A program made the translations under genes and the position numbers. Source: Nocardia mangyaensis (GTDB taxonomy: Bacteria; Actinomycetota; Actinomycetes; Mycobacteriales; Mycobacteriaceae). Taken from it: 64,000 nt of DNA. The first letter of the stretch is position 1; each line of letters begins with the position of its first letter. Below are positions 26,503 through 36,010 of the stretch, piece after piece. Below the pieces are notes generated by a model. That model had not been told where the DNA came from, did not search any database, and worked only from the letters and a program-made list of their open reading frames with translations. Location of the stretch: positions 3,286,001-3,350,000 of the forward strand of contig NZ_CP018082.1 of NCBI RefSeq assembly GCF_001886715.1. The letters run 5' to 3'.

Positions 26503-28905
26503 GTGGTGTGGCTCAGTCCCTGGCCGGTCGAGGCGAGTGCCGCCATCCTCCCCACTGCGGACCGGTCGTCGGGGGCGCTGTCGCTGTCGGAGGGCGCTTG
26601 TAGTGTGGCGGCCGTGGGCGATGTCGAGGTGTGCGGGCCGAGTGGTTCGCAGGGAATCGTTCCCGGCATCTACGCCGAGGTCGTGCACGAAGAGCGGGCA
26701 GCGCTGTGGCAGTGGGTGGATCGGGTCAGGGCGCAAGGGGGTGCTACGACCGCCCTGCGTGTGAGCGCCGAACAGATCCTGGCACGCATCGACGAGGGTG
26801 ACGATCGCGCCAACGGCCACCTGGTCGATCACATCGGCGACATCACCACAGCCCTCGACGATCTCTACGACGCCGCGTTCCCGCCCAGCGCGCCGGACGA
26901 CAGCACCGCAGGCTCGGACGATCGCTACGACGCTGCGTTCCGCGACACCACCGCGGCCCCCGACGCGCTCTCCGATGTCGCCTGCCGGCCCGGAGCGCCG
27001 GGCGGCATCACGGGTCTGTTGGCCGCGCCGTGGCCGTCGGCGCGCCGGAAGGCCTTGCTGGCCGCGTATCTCGGCGTGGATGTTCGGCATCGGCTGCTCT
27101 TGGACGAGGTGGCGGCGACCGCGATCGCCGAGGCCGACGTCGGTCTGTTGCGTGTGCTCGCGCTGACCCCGCTGGGGAGTCTGGATCGGCAGTCGGTCGC
27201 GCGCGTCCTCGACGCTCTCGACCGCGCGGACGCGCTCGACGCCGAGGTTGTCGAGCGCGCGTTCACCGCGGACCGGTATCTCGGCTACGCCATCGTCGGC
27301 CGAAACGGCAGCGGCGTGGTGACCGGTGCGCCGCTGACGTGCGCGGACGATGTTCGCGTACTGGTGGATTCGATGACCTGGCGACTGGTGTCGGCGCCCG
27401 ATCCCGTGGGCTGGGACGTGTTCCCGAAAGGGTTCGCGCCGCGCGGGCTGCGCTTCGTCCGAGCCGCGCTGTCGTGGCAGGGCGAGCAGAAGGTGGCCGA
27501 GCATCTCGGCACGGCCGAACTGACTGACACCGAACGCACCGAGCTGCTCGACCACCTGCGCGAACAGCCGGTCGCGGTGCGGCGCACGGTATTCGGATGG
27601 CGCGGCCGGGCCGGTGACGCCGAGGCCTTGCTGCCGCTGTTCGACCTGGCCGAGTGCGCGCGACTGCTGCGCCTGATCCGGGCGATACCGGAAGACGAGG
27701 TCGTCCGGCAGGACCGGGCGGCGCTGCTGGCCGCGATCGAGGAGGCAGGCGCCGAGAAGGTGCGGCGGCTGCTCACCCTGGTGCCGAGCGAACTCGTCTC
27801 GGCCGTCCTCGGCCGGAACCGCGCCCAGGTCGTCAAGCGGGTGAAACATCGTGCGCTGCATGGGATCGCGGCCTTCGGTATGTTGCCGTTGGATCCACCC
27901 GAGACGGTCCTCGACCGGTATCTGGCGATCCGCGAATCCGCCACGAAGGGCGCCGAGCTCGGTCCCAATCGTCGGATCAGTCATGCCGCGGCGATCGAGG
28001 TCGCCCTCGACCACTTGGCGCAGGTGGCCGGGGTGGGGGAGGCGAGTCGGCTCGAATGGGACTGCGAGGCACGCATCGCCACCGCGACACCCACGGAGAC
28101 GACAGTCGGCGAGTATCGAATCCGGTTGCGGTTCCATGGTTCCGAGCCGGAGCTGCGGGTCTCACGGGCTGACCGGGAGCTGAAATCGGTGCCCGCCGCC
28201 GTGCGTGCCGACCCGGCGTATCGCGAGCTGCGTGATCATCAGGAACGTCTCCGCGAGCAGGCCAGGCGGATGCGGAGCGGACTGCTCGAGCGCCTCGTCG
28301 CCACCGGGGCGACAGTGACGCCGGACGAGCTGGGACGACTGTGCTCGTTGCCCGCCGGTGCGGCGATGCTGCCCGCCCTGCTGTGGCGCGACCGGTCGGG
28401 CACGATCGGTCTGCTCGGCGAGGTCGACACCGCAGCCCCGATCGCCGCCGTGCACCCCGTCGACCTGCACGAGCAGGGAACTCAGGGCGAGTGGCAGGCG
28501 CGGCTGGAGCGGCAGGGGATCGAACAGCCGGTCCCGCAGGTGTCCAGGGCGCTCTACTCGCTGACCCCAGCCGAACGCGCGGCCGGTGCGGTTTCGCGGC
28601 GCTTCGACGGCCGCACGGTCGACGGCGCACAGGCGGTCGCACTGCTGTCCGGTCGCGGGTGGTCCACCCACGGTCGCTACGACGAGTACCAGGCGACCAG
28701 ACCCGCGGGTGCCGACCTCGTCGTCGCGCTGCGCTGCGACTTCAGCGGATACTTCGGACACGGTGCCGTCGAGATCGGGGAAATCCGGTTTCTCGCCGAC
28801 AGTCGCGCCGTGCCACTGCACGAGGTCTCGCCCGTCGCGTTCTCCGAGGTCATGCGCGACCTGGACCTGGTCGTTTCGGTCGCGGGCACCGCCGCGCGGG
28901 CCTGA
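26503..28905 (+). CDS. DUF4132 domain-containing protein
   Basis: Up to 800 residues; the start is uncertain (GTG at 26503 or 26506, or GTG at 26614, nearer the first plausible helix). The C-terminal ~200 residues carry the DUF4132 pattern: SRRFDGRTVDGAQAVALL, then RGWSTHGRYDEYQATRP and a beta-rich end. The N-terminal half is helical and HEAT-like, with an acidic insert holding two copies of a DDxYDAAF unit. DUF4132 proteins have no assigned biochemical function known to me; some are linked to WGR/MolR-type proteins. It stands alone between the lipase and the beta-oxidation operon. Confidence 0.75.
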   Translation: MVWLSPWPVEASAAILPTADRSSGALSLSEGACSVAAVGDVEVCGPSGSQGIVPGIYAEVVHEERAALWQWVDRVRAQGGATTALRVSAEQILARIDEGDDRANGHLVDHIGDITTALDDLYDAAFPPSAPDDSTAGSDDRYDAAFRDTTAAPDALSDVACRPGAPGGITGLLAAPWPSARRKALLAAYLGVDVRHRLLLDEVAATAIAEADVGLLRVLALTPLGSLDRQSVARVLDALDRADALDAEVVERAFTADRYLGYAIVGRNGSGVVTGAPLTCADDVRVLVDSMTWRLVSAPDPVGWDVFPKGFAPRGLRFVRAALSWQGEQKVAEHLGTAELTDTERTELLDHLREQPVAVRRTVFGWRGRAGDAEALLPLFDLAECARLLRLIRAIPEDEVVRQDRAALLAAIEEAGAEKVRRLLTLVPSELVSAVLGRNRAQVVKRVKHRALHGIAAFGMLPLDPPETVLDRYLAIRESATKGAELGPNRRISHAAAIEVALDHLAQVAGVGEASRLEWDCEARIATATPTETTVGEYRIRLRFHGSEPELRVSRADRELKSVPAAVRADPAYRELRDHQERLREQARRMRSGLLERLVATGATVTPDELGRLCSLPAGAAMLPALLWRDRSGTIGLLGEVDTAAPIAAVHPVDLHEQGTQGEWQARLERQGIEQPVPQVSRALYSLTPAERAAGAVSRRFDGRTVDGAQAVALLSGRGWSTHGRYDEYQATRPAGADLVVALRCDFSGYFGHGAVEIGEIRFLADSRAVPLHEVSPVAFSEVMRDLDLVVSVAGTAARA

Positions 28906-28966
28906 ATCAGCCCCGCCTCCGGCCCGGCGGAGTATCCGAGACATTCATCTCATTAAAGACGATCCA

Positions 28967-29005
28967 ACCGGTCGATCTTGGTGCTTCACGACACATTCGA
29001 CCGGT
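28967..29005. repeat. Inverted repeat upstream of the beta-oxidation operon
   Basis: ACCGGTCGA (28967-28975) and TCGACCGGT (28997-29005) are perfect inverted copies with a 21-nt spacer. They could form a stem that terminates the DUF4132 transcript or a spaced operator site. Confidence 0.45.
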
Positions 29006-29028
29006 CAGGTGCCGGTTCTGTCTGGGTA

Positions 29029-29057
29029 TTGACTGGGACGTGCTGTCCAACATACAT
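29029..29057 (+). promoter_or_regulatory. Sigma-70-like promoter of the beta-oxidation operon
   Basis: A TTGACT -35 element (29029-29034) with a 17-nt spacer leads to ATACAT (29052-29057), 55 bp before the thiolase ATG. It is the only good match seen in this intergenic interval. Confidence 0.5.
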
Positions 29058-29112
29058 TGACGTGACACCGTGTCCCACGTATCCGGGGCACACGGCACAC
29101 GGGAGTGCGTAC

Positions 29113-30303
29113 ATGACACAGAAGGTGTTCGTCGTCGGCGTCGGCATGACGAAATTCGAGAAGCCGGGCGCGTTGGAATGGGACTACCCGGAGATGGCCC
29201 GCCAGGCCGGGACCGCAGCGCTCGAGGATGCCGGCATCGGCTACGACCAGGTCGAACAGGCCTACGTCGGGTACGTCTACGGCGAATCCACCTCGGGACA
29301 GCGCGCGGTCTACGAACTGGGGCTGACCGGTATCCCGGTGGTCAACGTCAACAACAACTGTTCCACCGGCTCGACCGCGCTCTACCTCGCGGCGCAGGCG
29401 ATCCGGGGCGGGCTGGCCGAGTGCACCCTCGCGCTCGGCTTCGAGAAGATGCAGAAAGGCTCGCTCGGTTCGACCTTCGACGACCGCGAACAGCCGATGA
29501 TGCGGCACCTGCTGGCCCTGGCCGAACTGCAGGAGTTCGCCATGCCGCCCGCGCCGTACATGTTCGGCGCCGCGGGCAAGGAACACATGGAGCGCTACGG
29601 CACCACCGCCGAGCAGTTCGCCAAGATCGGCGTGAAGAACCACCGCCACTCGGTGAACAACCCGTACGCGCAGTTCCAGAAGCAGTACAGCCTCGAGGAA
29701 GTCCTCGCGGCCAAGCCGATCTACGGCCCGCTGACCAAGCTGCAGTGCTCGCCGACCTCCGACGGCTCCGGCGCGGTGATCCTGGCCAACGAGGCCTTCG
29801 TCGACCGGCACGACCTGGCCGATCGCGCGGTCGAGATCGTCGGGCAGACCATGGTCACCGACCTCGCGTCCACTTTCACCAACCCGAGCGCGATCAATCT
29901 CGTCGGCGCGGACATGTCGCGCACTGCGGCGCTGAAGGTCTACGAGCAGGCCGGCTTCGGCCCCGAGGACGTCGACGTCATCGAACTGCACGACTGCTTC
30001 TCCACCAACGAACTGCTGACCTACGAGGCGCTCGGGCTGTGTGCGCCGGGCGAGGGCGGTCGCCTCGTCGACGACAACGCCACCACCTACGGCGGCAAGT
30101 GGGTCGTCAACCCCTCCGGCGGCCTGATCTCCAAGGGGCACCCGCTGGGCGCCACCGGTCTGGCCCAGTGCAGCGAACTCACCTGGCAGCTGCGCGGCGA
30201 CGCCGACGCCCGCCAGGTCGAGGGCGCGCGAATCGCCCTGCAACACAACATCGGTCTCGGTGGCGCGGTCGTGGTGACCGCCTACCGCCCGGCCGTCCGC
30301 TGA
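29113..30303 (+). CDS. SCP2/Ltp-type thiolase (lipid-transfer protein)
   Basis: 396 residues. Nucleophile Cys in [20 protein letters not shown] and GHPLGATG supply the SCP2-thiolase catalytic residues. Ltp-type thiolases cleave beta-ketoacyl-CoAs of branched or steroid side chains, sometimes by retro-aldol reaction, and often work with a MaoC or DUF35 partner. Here the partners are encoded directly downstream. First gene of the operon; the ATG at 29113 fits the protein family. Confidence 0.9.
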   Translation: MTQKVFVVGVGMTKFEKPGALEWDYPEMARQAGTAALEDAGIGYDQVEQAYVGYVYGESTSGQRAVYELGLTGIPVVNVNNNCSTGSTALYLAAQAIRGGLAECTLALGFEKMQKGSLGSTFDDREQPMMRHLLALAELQEFAMPPAPYMFGAAGKEHMERYGTTAEQFAKIGVKNHRHSVNNPYAQFQKQYSLEEVLAAKPIYGPLTKLQCSPTSDGSGAVILANEAFVDRHDLADRAVEIVGQTMVTDLASTFTNPSAINLVGADMSRTAALKVYEQAGFGPEDVDVIELHDCFSTNELLTYEALGLCAPGEGGRLVDDNATTYGGKWVVNPSGGLISKGHPLGATGLAQCSELTWQLRGDADARQVEGARIALQHNIGLGGAVVVTAYRPAVR

Positions 30304-30336
30304 CATCACCCCCAACCCGCTCGAAGGAGTAATCCC

Positions 30337-30777
30337 ATGGCATCCGTGACCGTTTCCACCGAACTTCCCGTGACCCCCGAGCAGGCGTGGGCCCGCCTGA
30401 GCGATCTCGCCAACTGGGAGGAATGGCTGACCATCCACCAGGGCTGGCGCAGCGAACTGCCCGCCGAACTGGCCGCGGGTTCGCGCTTCATCGAGGTCGT
30501 GTCGGTCATGAACATGGCCAACAAGATCGAATGGACCGTCGCCGAGGTCGACCCGAACAAGTATCTGCGCATCACCGGCACCGGAATGGCCGGTGTCACC
30601 GTGGAATTCGCGCTCAAGGTGGAGCCGACCGCTACCGGTTCCTCGGCCGCGTTCGACGCCAGCTTCAAGGGCACGATGATCGTCGGCCCGATCGGCAAGG
30701 CCGTGGCCAAGCACGCCGAGGCCGATCTGCGCGCCTCGATGGACAAGTTCAACGAGCTCGTCGGTTCGGCCGCATGA
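30337..30777 (+). CDS. SRPBCC-family lipid-binding protein
   Basis: 146 residues with a good GAAGGAG ribosome site. The pattern VSTELPVTPEQAWARLSDLA, then IEWTVAEVDPNKYLRITG and the long C-terminal helix fits the SRPBCC/polyketide-cyclase hydrophobic-cavity fold. From memory it resembles the small SRPBCC proteins of Rv0910 type. In this operon it may bind or deliver the hydrophobic acyl intermediate. Its stop overlaps the next ATG (ATGA). Confidence 0.8.
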   Translation: MASVTVSTELPVTPEQAWARLSDLANWEEWLTIHQGWRSELPAELAAGSRFIEVVSVMNMANKIEWTVAEVDPNKYLRITGTGMAGVTVEFALKVEPTATGSSAAFDASFKGTMIVGPIGKAVAKHAEADLRASMDKFNELVGSAA

Positions 30778-31646
30778 CCACTTCGGAATCGGCCGGGGTC
30801 GTCTTCGACGGCTCCGGCCTGGGGGAGTGGACCGACGAGGAGCGGTTTTCGGTCACCGCCGAGCGGATCGCCGATTACGCTGCCGCGACCAATGATCCGA
30901 TCACCGCGCACCGCGACGGGTCGATCGCGCCGCCGGTGTTCGCGGTGGTGCCGGTGTTCACCTCGATGGCGCCGGCCGCGCTCTCGGTCGCGCCGGTGGA
31001 ACTGCTGATGAAGCTGGTCCACGGTGAGCAGGACTTCCGGTTCCACCGGCCCATCCGGGCGGGTGACGAACTGGTCGTGCGGGCCAAGCCGATCGGCTAC
31101 CTGGGCAAGCCCAACGGCTCCACCGTGGTCGTGTACGCCGAAACCCGCGACGCCGCTGGTGAACTCGTCAACGAGCAGTGGCTGACCGCGTTCTTCCGCA
31201 AGGTCGACGCCGGACCCGGCGAGGGTGAGACCGCACCCGAACACCGGATCACCGACGCCGATCGGGCACAGGATCCGGTCGCGACCGTCACCGCCCACAT
31301 CGACGAGGACCAGACCTTCCGGTACTCACCGGCCTCCGGTGATCCCATGCCGATCCACCTCGACGACGAGATCGCCCGCATGGCCGGACTGCCCGGCATC
31401 ATCAACCACGGTCTGTGCACCATGGCGTTCACCTCCTGGGCCGCGCTGACCGAACTCGCCGACGGCGACACCGCGCGCCTGCGCCGGCTGGCCGTGCGCT
31501 TCGCCAAGCCGGTCCTGCCCGGTCAGGACATCACCACCACGCTGTGGCGCACCGACTCCGGTGCACCGGGTGTGACCGCGTACGCCTTCGAGACCGAAGC
31601 CGCGGGTCAGATCGCGATCACCGACGGCCGCGTCGAATTCAACTAG
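30774..31646 (+). CDS. MaoC-like enoyl-CoA hydratase (double hotdog)
   Basis: 290 residues, the FAS1-dehydratase-like plus MaoC arrangement. The catalytic hydratase-2 motif is SGDPMPIHLDDEIARMAGLP, with Asp and His, followed by GIINHGLCTMAF. It hydrates the enoyl-CoA made by the acyl-CoA dehydrogenase two genes downstream, giving the (R)-3-hydroxyacyl form typical of this class. The start overlaps the SRPBCC stop. Confidence 0.9.
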   Translation: MTTSESAGVVFDGSGLGEWTDEERFSVTAERIADYAAATNDPITAHRDGSIAPPVFAVVPVFTSMAPAALSVAPVELLMKLVHGEQDFRFHRPIRAGDELVVRAKPIGYLGKPNGSTVVVYAETRDAAGELVNEQWLTAFFRKVDAGPGEGETAPEHRITDADRAQDPVATVTAHIDEDQTFRYSPASGDPMPIHLDDEIARMAGLPGIINHGLCTMAFTSWAALTELADGDTARLRRLAVRFAKPVLPGQDITTTLWRTDSGAPGVTAYAFETEAAGQIAITDGRVEFN

Positions 31647-31657
31647 GAGACACAACC

Positions 31658-32536
31658 ATGGGAAAGCTCGAGGGGCGCGTCGCCGTCGTCACCGGCGCGG
31701 GACGCGGTATCGGCCGTGAACACGCGCTGCTGTTCGCCCGCGAAGGCGCCAAGGTCGTGGTCAACGACCTCGGCGGCGCCAACGACGGATCCGGCGCCGA
31801 CGCCGGACCGGCACAGCAGGTGGTCGACGAGATCATCGCCGCCGGCGGCACGGCGCTGGCCAACACCGACAACATCGCCACCTGGGACGGGGCGAAAGCC
31901 GTTGTCGACCAGGCGATCAGTGAATACGGCACGCTGAACGTGCTGGTGAACAACGCGGGCATCCTGCGCGACGCGTTCATCGCGGGCATGGAGGAATCCC
32001 AGTGGGACGCCGTCATCGCCGTGCACCTCAAGGGCCACGCCGCCACCCTGCACCACGCCGCGGCGTACTGGAAGGCGCAGACCAAGGCGGGCGTTCCCGT
32101 CAACGCGGCGGTCATCAACACTGCCTCGGCCTCGGGCACCTTCATGCCCAACGCCGGGCAGGGCAACTACGGCGCCGCCAAGGCGGGCATCGCCGCGCTG
32201 ACCCTGGTCGCCGCCGACGAGCTCGAGCGCTACGGCGTGCGGGTCAACGCCATCGCCCCGATCGCGCGCACCCGGCTCACGCTGGCCACGCCCGGTATGG
32301 GCGCGTTGTTCGCCGCCGAGGTGCCCGAGGGCGAGTTCGACGCGTTCTCCCCGGCCAACATCTCCCCGCTGGTCGCGCATCTGGCCGAGGCCGACTGCTC
32401 ACTCACCGGCAAGGTGTTCGCGGTGCAGGGCGGCGCGATCATCGAGCTGGGCGGGTGGCACGACGTGCGCACGGTCGAGACCGACGGTCCGTGGACCATC
32501 GACGGGGTCGCCGCCCAGCTGAAGGAGACCAGCTAG
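31658..32536 (+). CDS. SDR 3-hydroxyacyl-CoA dehydrogenase
   Basis: 292 residues, 11 bp after the MaoC gene, with AGGAGA upstream. It has the NAD motif TGAGRGIG, NNAGILRD, Ser in NTASASGTF, and Tyr/Lys in QGNYGAAKAG. The length and insert (NDLGGANDGSGADAG) match the peroxisomal multifunctional-enzyme-2-type dehydrogenases that oxidise (R)-3-hydroxyacyl-CoAs, including branched and steroid side chains. It completes the hydration/oxidation pair with MaoC. Confidence 0.92.
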   Translation: MGKLEGRVAVVTGAGRGIGREHALLFAREGAKVVVNDLGGANDGSGADAGPAQQVVDEIIAAGGTALANTDNIATWDGAKAVVDQAISEYGTLNVLVNNAGILRDAFIAGMEESQWDAVIAVHLKGHAATLHHAAAYWKAQTKAGVPVNAAVINTASASGTFMPNAGQGNYGAAKAGIAALTLVAADELERYGVRVNAIAPIARTRLTLATPGMGALFAAEVPEGEFDAFSPANISPLVAHLAEADCSLTGKVFAVQGGAIIELGGWHDVRTVETDGPWTIDGVAAQLKETS

Positions 32537-32538
32537 TC

Positions 32539-34752
32539 ATGGCACGCACCAGCTATGAGCTCGGGGTCGGCGTCAGCGAGGACCACCTGGCCCTGGCCGA
32601 CGCCGTCAACGGGTTCGTCGAACGCACCGTCACCCCCGAGATCGTCCGGGCCGCCGTCGAATCCACCGAGGGCGGCAAACAGCTGCCCTACTGGGACGCG
32701 CTCGTCGCGCAGGACCTGTTGAGCCTGCACGTGTCCGAGGAACTGGGCGGTCAGGGCGCGGGCCTGCTGACGCTGGCCGTGGCGCTCGAACCGCTCGGTC
32801 GCGGCCTGCACACCGGGCCGTTCGTGCCGACCGCGCTGGCGAGCGCAGTGCTCGCCCAGGCGGGCGGGGCCTGGGCACAGGCACAGCTTCCCGGCCTGGC
32901 CGATGGATCGCGGACCGGTGCGGTCGCCACGGAGTCGAACCTGACCGGCTCGCTGCGTGACGGCGTGCTGGTCGTCGACGGCACCGCCGACGGCGTGCTC
33001 GGCGCCGGGTCCGCCGATGTGATCGTCGCACCGGTGACCGTGGACGATACGCAGCGGTGGGTGGCGTTCGAGAACGTCGAACTGGCCGTGAGCACGCAGG
33101 ATTCCGTCGACGTGCTGCGCGGTTCTGCCCGCGTGCAGGCGGACTCGATCGAGGTGTCGGCCGAGCGGGTGCTCGAGGTCTCGGCCGCGCGGGTGCGTTC
33201 GGTCACGGCTGTCGTGCTCGGTGCCGAGGCGGTCGGCGTCATGTCGTGGTGTGTGTCCACGGCGTCGGAATACGCCAAGACCCGCGTGCAGTTCGGTCGC
33301 CCGATCGGACAGTTCCAGGGCGTCAAGCACAAGTGCGCCCAGATGGGCATCGCGCTGGAGAAGGCGCGCGCGGTCCTGTGGGACGCGGCGTTCGCCCTCG
33401 ATCGTGACGACGAGACCGCCGACTACGCGGCCGCCGTCGCCGCGCTGATCGTGCCCGACGCCGCGGTGCAGGTCGCGCAGGATTGCATCCAGGTGCACGG
33501 TGGCATCGGCTTCACCTGGGAGCACGACGCGCACCTGTACTACCGGCGCGCACTGGCGCTGCGCGGTCTGCTCGGTGCGCGCGACGCTCGCGCCGAGGCG
33601 GTCGCGGAGTACGCGCTGTCCGGGCTGACTTTGTCCAGCGAACTGGAACTGCCCGCCGAGGCCGAACAGATCCGCGCCGGGATTCGGGCCGAACTCGCCG
33701 AGATCGCGCAGATCGACGACGAGGACGATCAGCTCGTGGCGCTCGGTGACGGCGGCTGGAACCTGCCGCACCTGCCCCGTCCCTACGGTCGCTCGGCCGC
33801 CCCGCTCGAGCAGGTGGTGATCTCCCAGGAGATCAAGGCTTCCGGCATCCAGATGCCGCAGCTGCTCATGGGCACCTGGGCCGTCGGGGCGATCGTCCCG
33901 CACGGCGACGAACGCCAGAAGCGAGAACTGGTCGTGCCGACGCTGCGCGGCGAACTGGTGTGGTGCCAGCTGTTCAGCGAACCGGGCGCGGGCTCTGACC
34001 TCGCGAGCCTGACCACCAAGGCCACCAAGGTCGACGGTGGCTGGCGGGTGACGGGTCAGAAGATCTGGACCACGGTTGCGCAGTTCGCCGACTGGGCGAT
34101 GCTCATCGCGCGCACCAGCCCGGACAAGCCCAAGCACGAGGGCATCACCTACTTCGTGCTCGACATGTCCACCCCCGGCATCACCGTGCGCCCGCTGCGC
34201 GAGATGACCGGGTCGGCGCTGTTCAACGAGGTGTTCCTCGACGAGGTGTTCATCCCCGACGCGAACGTGGTCGGCGCGGTGGACGACGGCTGGCACGTGG
34301 CCCGCACCACCTTGGCCGGGGAGCGGGTGGCATTGAGCCAGAAGATGGAGGCCTACGCCACCGACACCGACCTGCTGCGTTTCGCGATCGGCCGGGACCT
34401 CTCGCCGGTGGCGCGGTATCGCGTCGGTGAGCTGATGGCCGAGAGCCGGGCGGTGGACGTGATCGGGTCGCGGGTGGTGCTCAAGCAGCTGTCCGGGATC
34501 GATGTCTCCACTACCTCGAGCGTGGGCAAACTGCTGGGAATGGCGCTGGGACAGGCCATCTCGGAGTTCGTCGTCGCCGAACTCGGTATCGCCGGGGTGG
34601 TGTCGGTGCCCGGTGAGCGCAGCGATCACGCCCAGGAACAGCTGATCGCGGGCCGGGCCACCACCATCTACGGCGGCACCACCGAGGTCCAGCTCAATGT
34701 GATCGGCGAGCGGATGCTCGGACTGCCCCGCGACGCGGCGGTCGCCGGGTGA
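32539..34752 (+). CDS. Two-domain acyl-CoA dehydrogenase, FadE34-like
   Basis: 737 residues, about twice the usual size: two acyl-CoA-dehydrogenase domains in one chain. The N-terminal unit ends near residue 370 (FGRPIGQFQGVKHKCAQMGI, CIQVHGGIGFTWEHD). The C-terminal unit (GGWNLPHLPRPYG) carries the flavin contacts LFSEPGAGSDLASL and IWTT and ends YGGTTEVQLNVIGERMLGLP. M. tuberculosis FadE34 (ChsE3), which desaturates cholesterol side-chain CoA esters, has the same fused design and a similar length. Start codon 2 bp after the SDR stop. First oxidation step of the operon. Confidence 0.9.
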   Translation: MARTSYELGVGVSEDHLALADAVNGFVERTVTPEIVRAAVESTEGGKQLPYWDALVAQDLLSLHVSEELGGQGAGLLTLAVALEPLGRGLHTGPFVPTALASAVLAQAGGAWAQAQLPGLADGSRTGAVATESNLTGSLRDGVLVVDGTADGVLGAGSADVIVAPVTVDDTQRWVAFENVELAVSTQDSVDVLRGSARVQADSIEVSAERVLEVSAARVRSVTAVVLGAEAVGVMSWCVSTASEYAKTRVQFGRPIGQFQGVKHKCAQMGIALEKARAVLWDAAFALDRDDETADYAAAVAALIVPDAAVQVAQDCIQVHGGIGFTWEHDAHLYYRRALALRGLLGARDARAEAVAEYALSGLTLSSELELPAEAEQIRAGIRAELAEIAQIDDEDDQLVALGDGGWNLPHLPRPYGRSAAPLEQVVISQEIKASGIQMPQLLMGTWAVGAIVPHGDERQKRELVVPTLRGELVWCQLFSEPGAGSDLASLTTKATKVDGGWRVTGQKIWTTVAQFADWAMLIARTSPDKPKHEGITYFVLDMSTPGITVRPLREMTGSALFNEVFLDEVFIPDANVVGAVDDGWHVARTTLAGERVALSQKMEAYATDTDLLRFAIGRDLSPVARYRVGELMAESRAVDVIGSRVVLKQLSGIDVSTTSSVGKLLGMALGQAISEFVVAELGIAGVVSVPGERSDHAQEQLIAGRATTIYGGTTEVQLNVIGERMLGLPRDAAVAG

Positions 34753-35906
34753 GCGCCCCCGGTCCTCGGGCGGACGGCCCACTGGCCGGTCTGCGGGTCG
34801 TCGAGATCGCGAGTCTGGCCCCCGGTCCCTTCGCCTGCATGGTGCTGGCCGACCTCGGTGCGGAGGTGATCCGGGTCGACCGGGTCGGTGACTCCGCCGG
34901 GTTGCTCGCACCCTCGGGCGTGCTCGACCGGGGCCGCCAGTCCATCGCGGTCGACCTGAAAGCGCCCGAGGGCCGGGAGGTGGTGTTGCGCCTGGCCGAA
35001 ACCGCCGACATTCTCGTCGAGGGGTTCCGGCCGGGCGTGGCCGAACGGATGGGCATCGGCCCGGACGACTGCGCACAGCGCAACCCCGGACTGGTCTACG
35101 GCCGGATGACCGGCTGGGGCCAGGACGGTCCGCTGGCGAACGCGGCCGGGCACGACATCAACTACATCGGCGTCGCGGGCGCGCTCGACCTGCTCGGCCG
35201 GGCCGGACAGAACCCGACTCCGCCGGTCAACCTGCTCGGCGACTTCGGTGGCGGCGGCATGCTGCTCGTCGTCGGCGTGCTCGCCGCTCTGCAGGAACGC
35301 ACCCGCTCGGGCCTGGGCCAGGTGGTCGACGCCGCCATGGTCGACGGTGCCGCGCTACTCACTGCCTTCTTGCACGGCATGCACGCTGCCGGGCTGTGGG
35401 AAGGCGGGCGCGGCGAGAATCTGCTCGATGGCGGCGGTGCCTATTACGACACCTACCGCTGTGCCGACGGCGGCTACGTCGCGGTCGGCGCGGTCGAACC
35501 GCACTTCTACGCCGAACTGCTCGACCGGCTGGGTCTTGCCGAGGCCGACCTGCCCGCGCAGTACGACCTCGACGAGGCCGAGAAACTCCGCGCGGTGCTG
35601 GCCGAGACCTTCGCGACCCGGCCACGCGACGAGTGGGCGGCGATCTTCGCCGACTCCGATGCGTGTGTCTCCCCGGTCCTCTCGGCCTGGCAAGCCCACG
35701 AACACCCACACAACCGGGTGCGCGAGACCTTCGTGGAGGTCGGCGGGATCACCCAGCCCGCGCCCGCACCCCGATTCGGGCGCACCCCCGCGCCGGTCCC
35801 GCGACCGGGCAGCGCGTCCGGTGCCGACACCGGCGCGGTGCTGCGTGGGCTCGGCTATTCCGAGGAGGAGGTCGGCCGGTTACGGCGCGCGGGCTCGATC
35901 GCCTGA
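34749..35906 (+). CDS. Alpha-methylacyl-CoA racemase (CoA-transferase family III)
   Basis: 385 residues; GTG overlaps the dehydrogenase stop (GTGA). LAGLRVVEIASLAPGPFACM is the family III start; GHDINYIGVAGALD carries the catalytic His and LLGDFGGGGM the Asp of racemases such as M. tuberculosis Mcr; GAYYDTYRCADGGYVAVG is also typical. It interconverts (R)- and (S)-2-methylacyl-CoA so that branched or sterol side chains enter beta-oxidation in the (S) form. This points to alpha-methyl substrates for the whole operon. Confidence 0.9.
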   Translation: MSAPGPRADGPLAGLRVVEIASLAPGPFACMVLADLGAEVIRVDRVGDSAGLLAPSGVLDRGRQSIAVDLKAPEGREVVLRLAETADILVEGFRPGVAERMGIGPDDCAQRNPGLVYGRMTGWGQDGPLANAAGHDINYIGVAGALDLLGRAGQNPTPPVNLLGDFGGGGMLLVVGVLAALQERTRSGLGQVVDAAMVDGAALLTAFLHGMHAAGLWEGGRGENLLDGGGAYYDTYRCADGGYVAVGAVEPHFYAELLDRLGLAEADLPAQYDLDEAEKLRAVLAETFATRPRDEWAAIFADSDACVSPVLSAWQAHEHPHNRVRETFVEVGGITQPAPAPRFGRTPAPVPRPGSASGADTGAVLRGLGYSEEEVGRLRRAGSIA

Positions 35907-36010
35907 GCGTGCGCGGCGCGCCGGAAGGTCCGGCGGCGACCGGAAGCAGCCCGGTATCGCTGGACTACAGTTCCTCGGAGTGTGCCGACGAGGTGCCTGA
36001 TGGGAGGAAC

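Noticed and set aside
25372..28137. 921-codon antisense frame over the lipase and DUF4132 genes
   Set aside because: No recognisable motif, and both plus-strand genes have clear family signatures.
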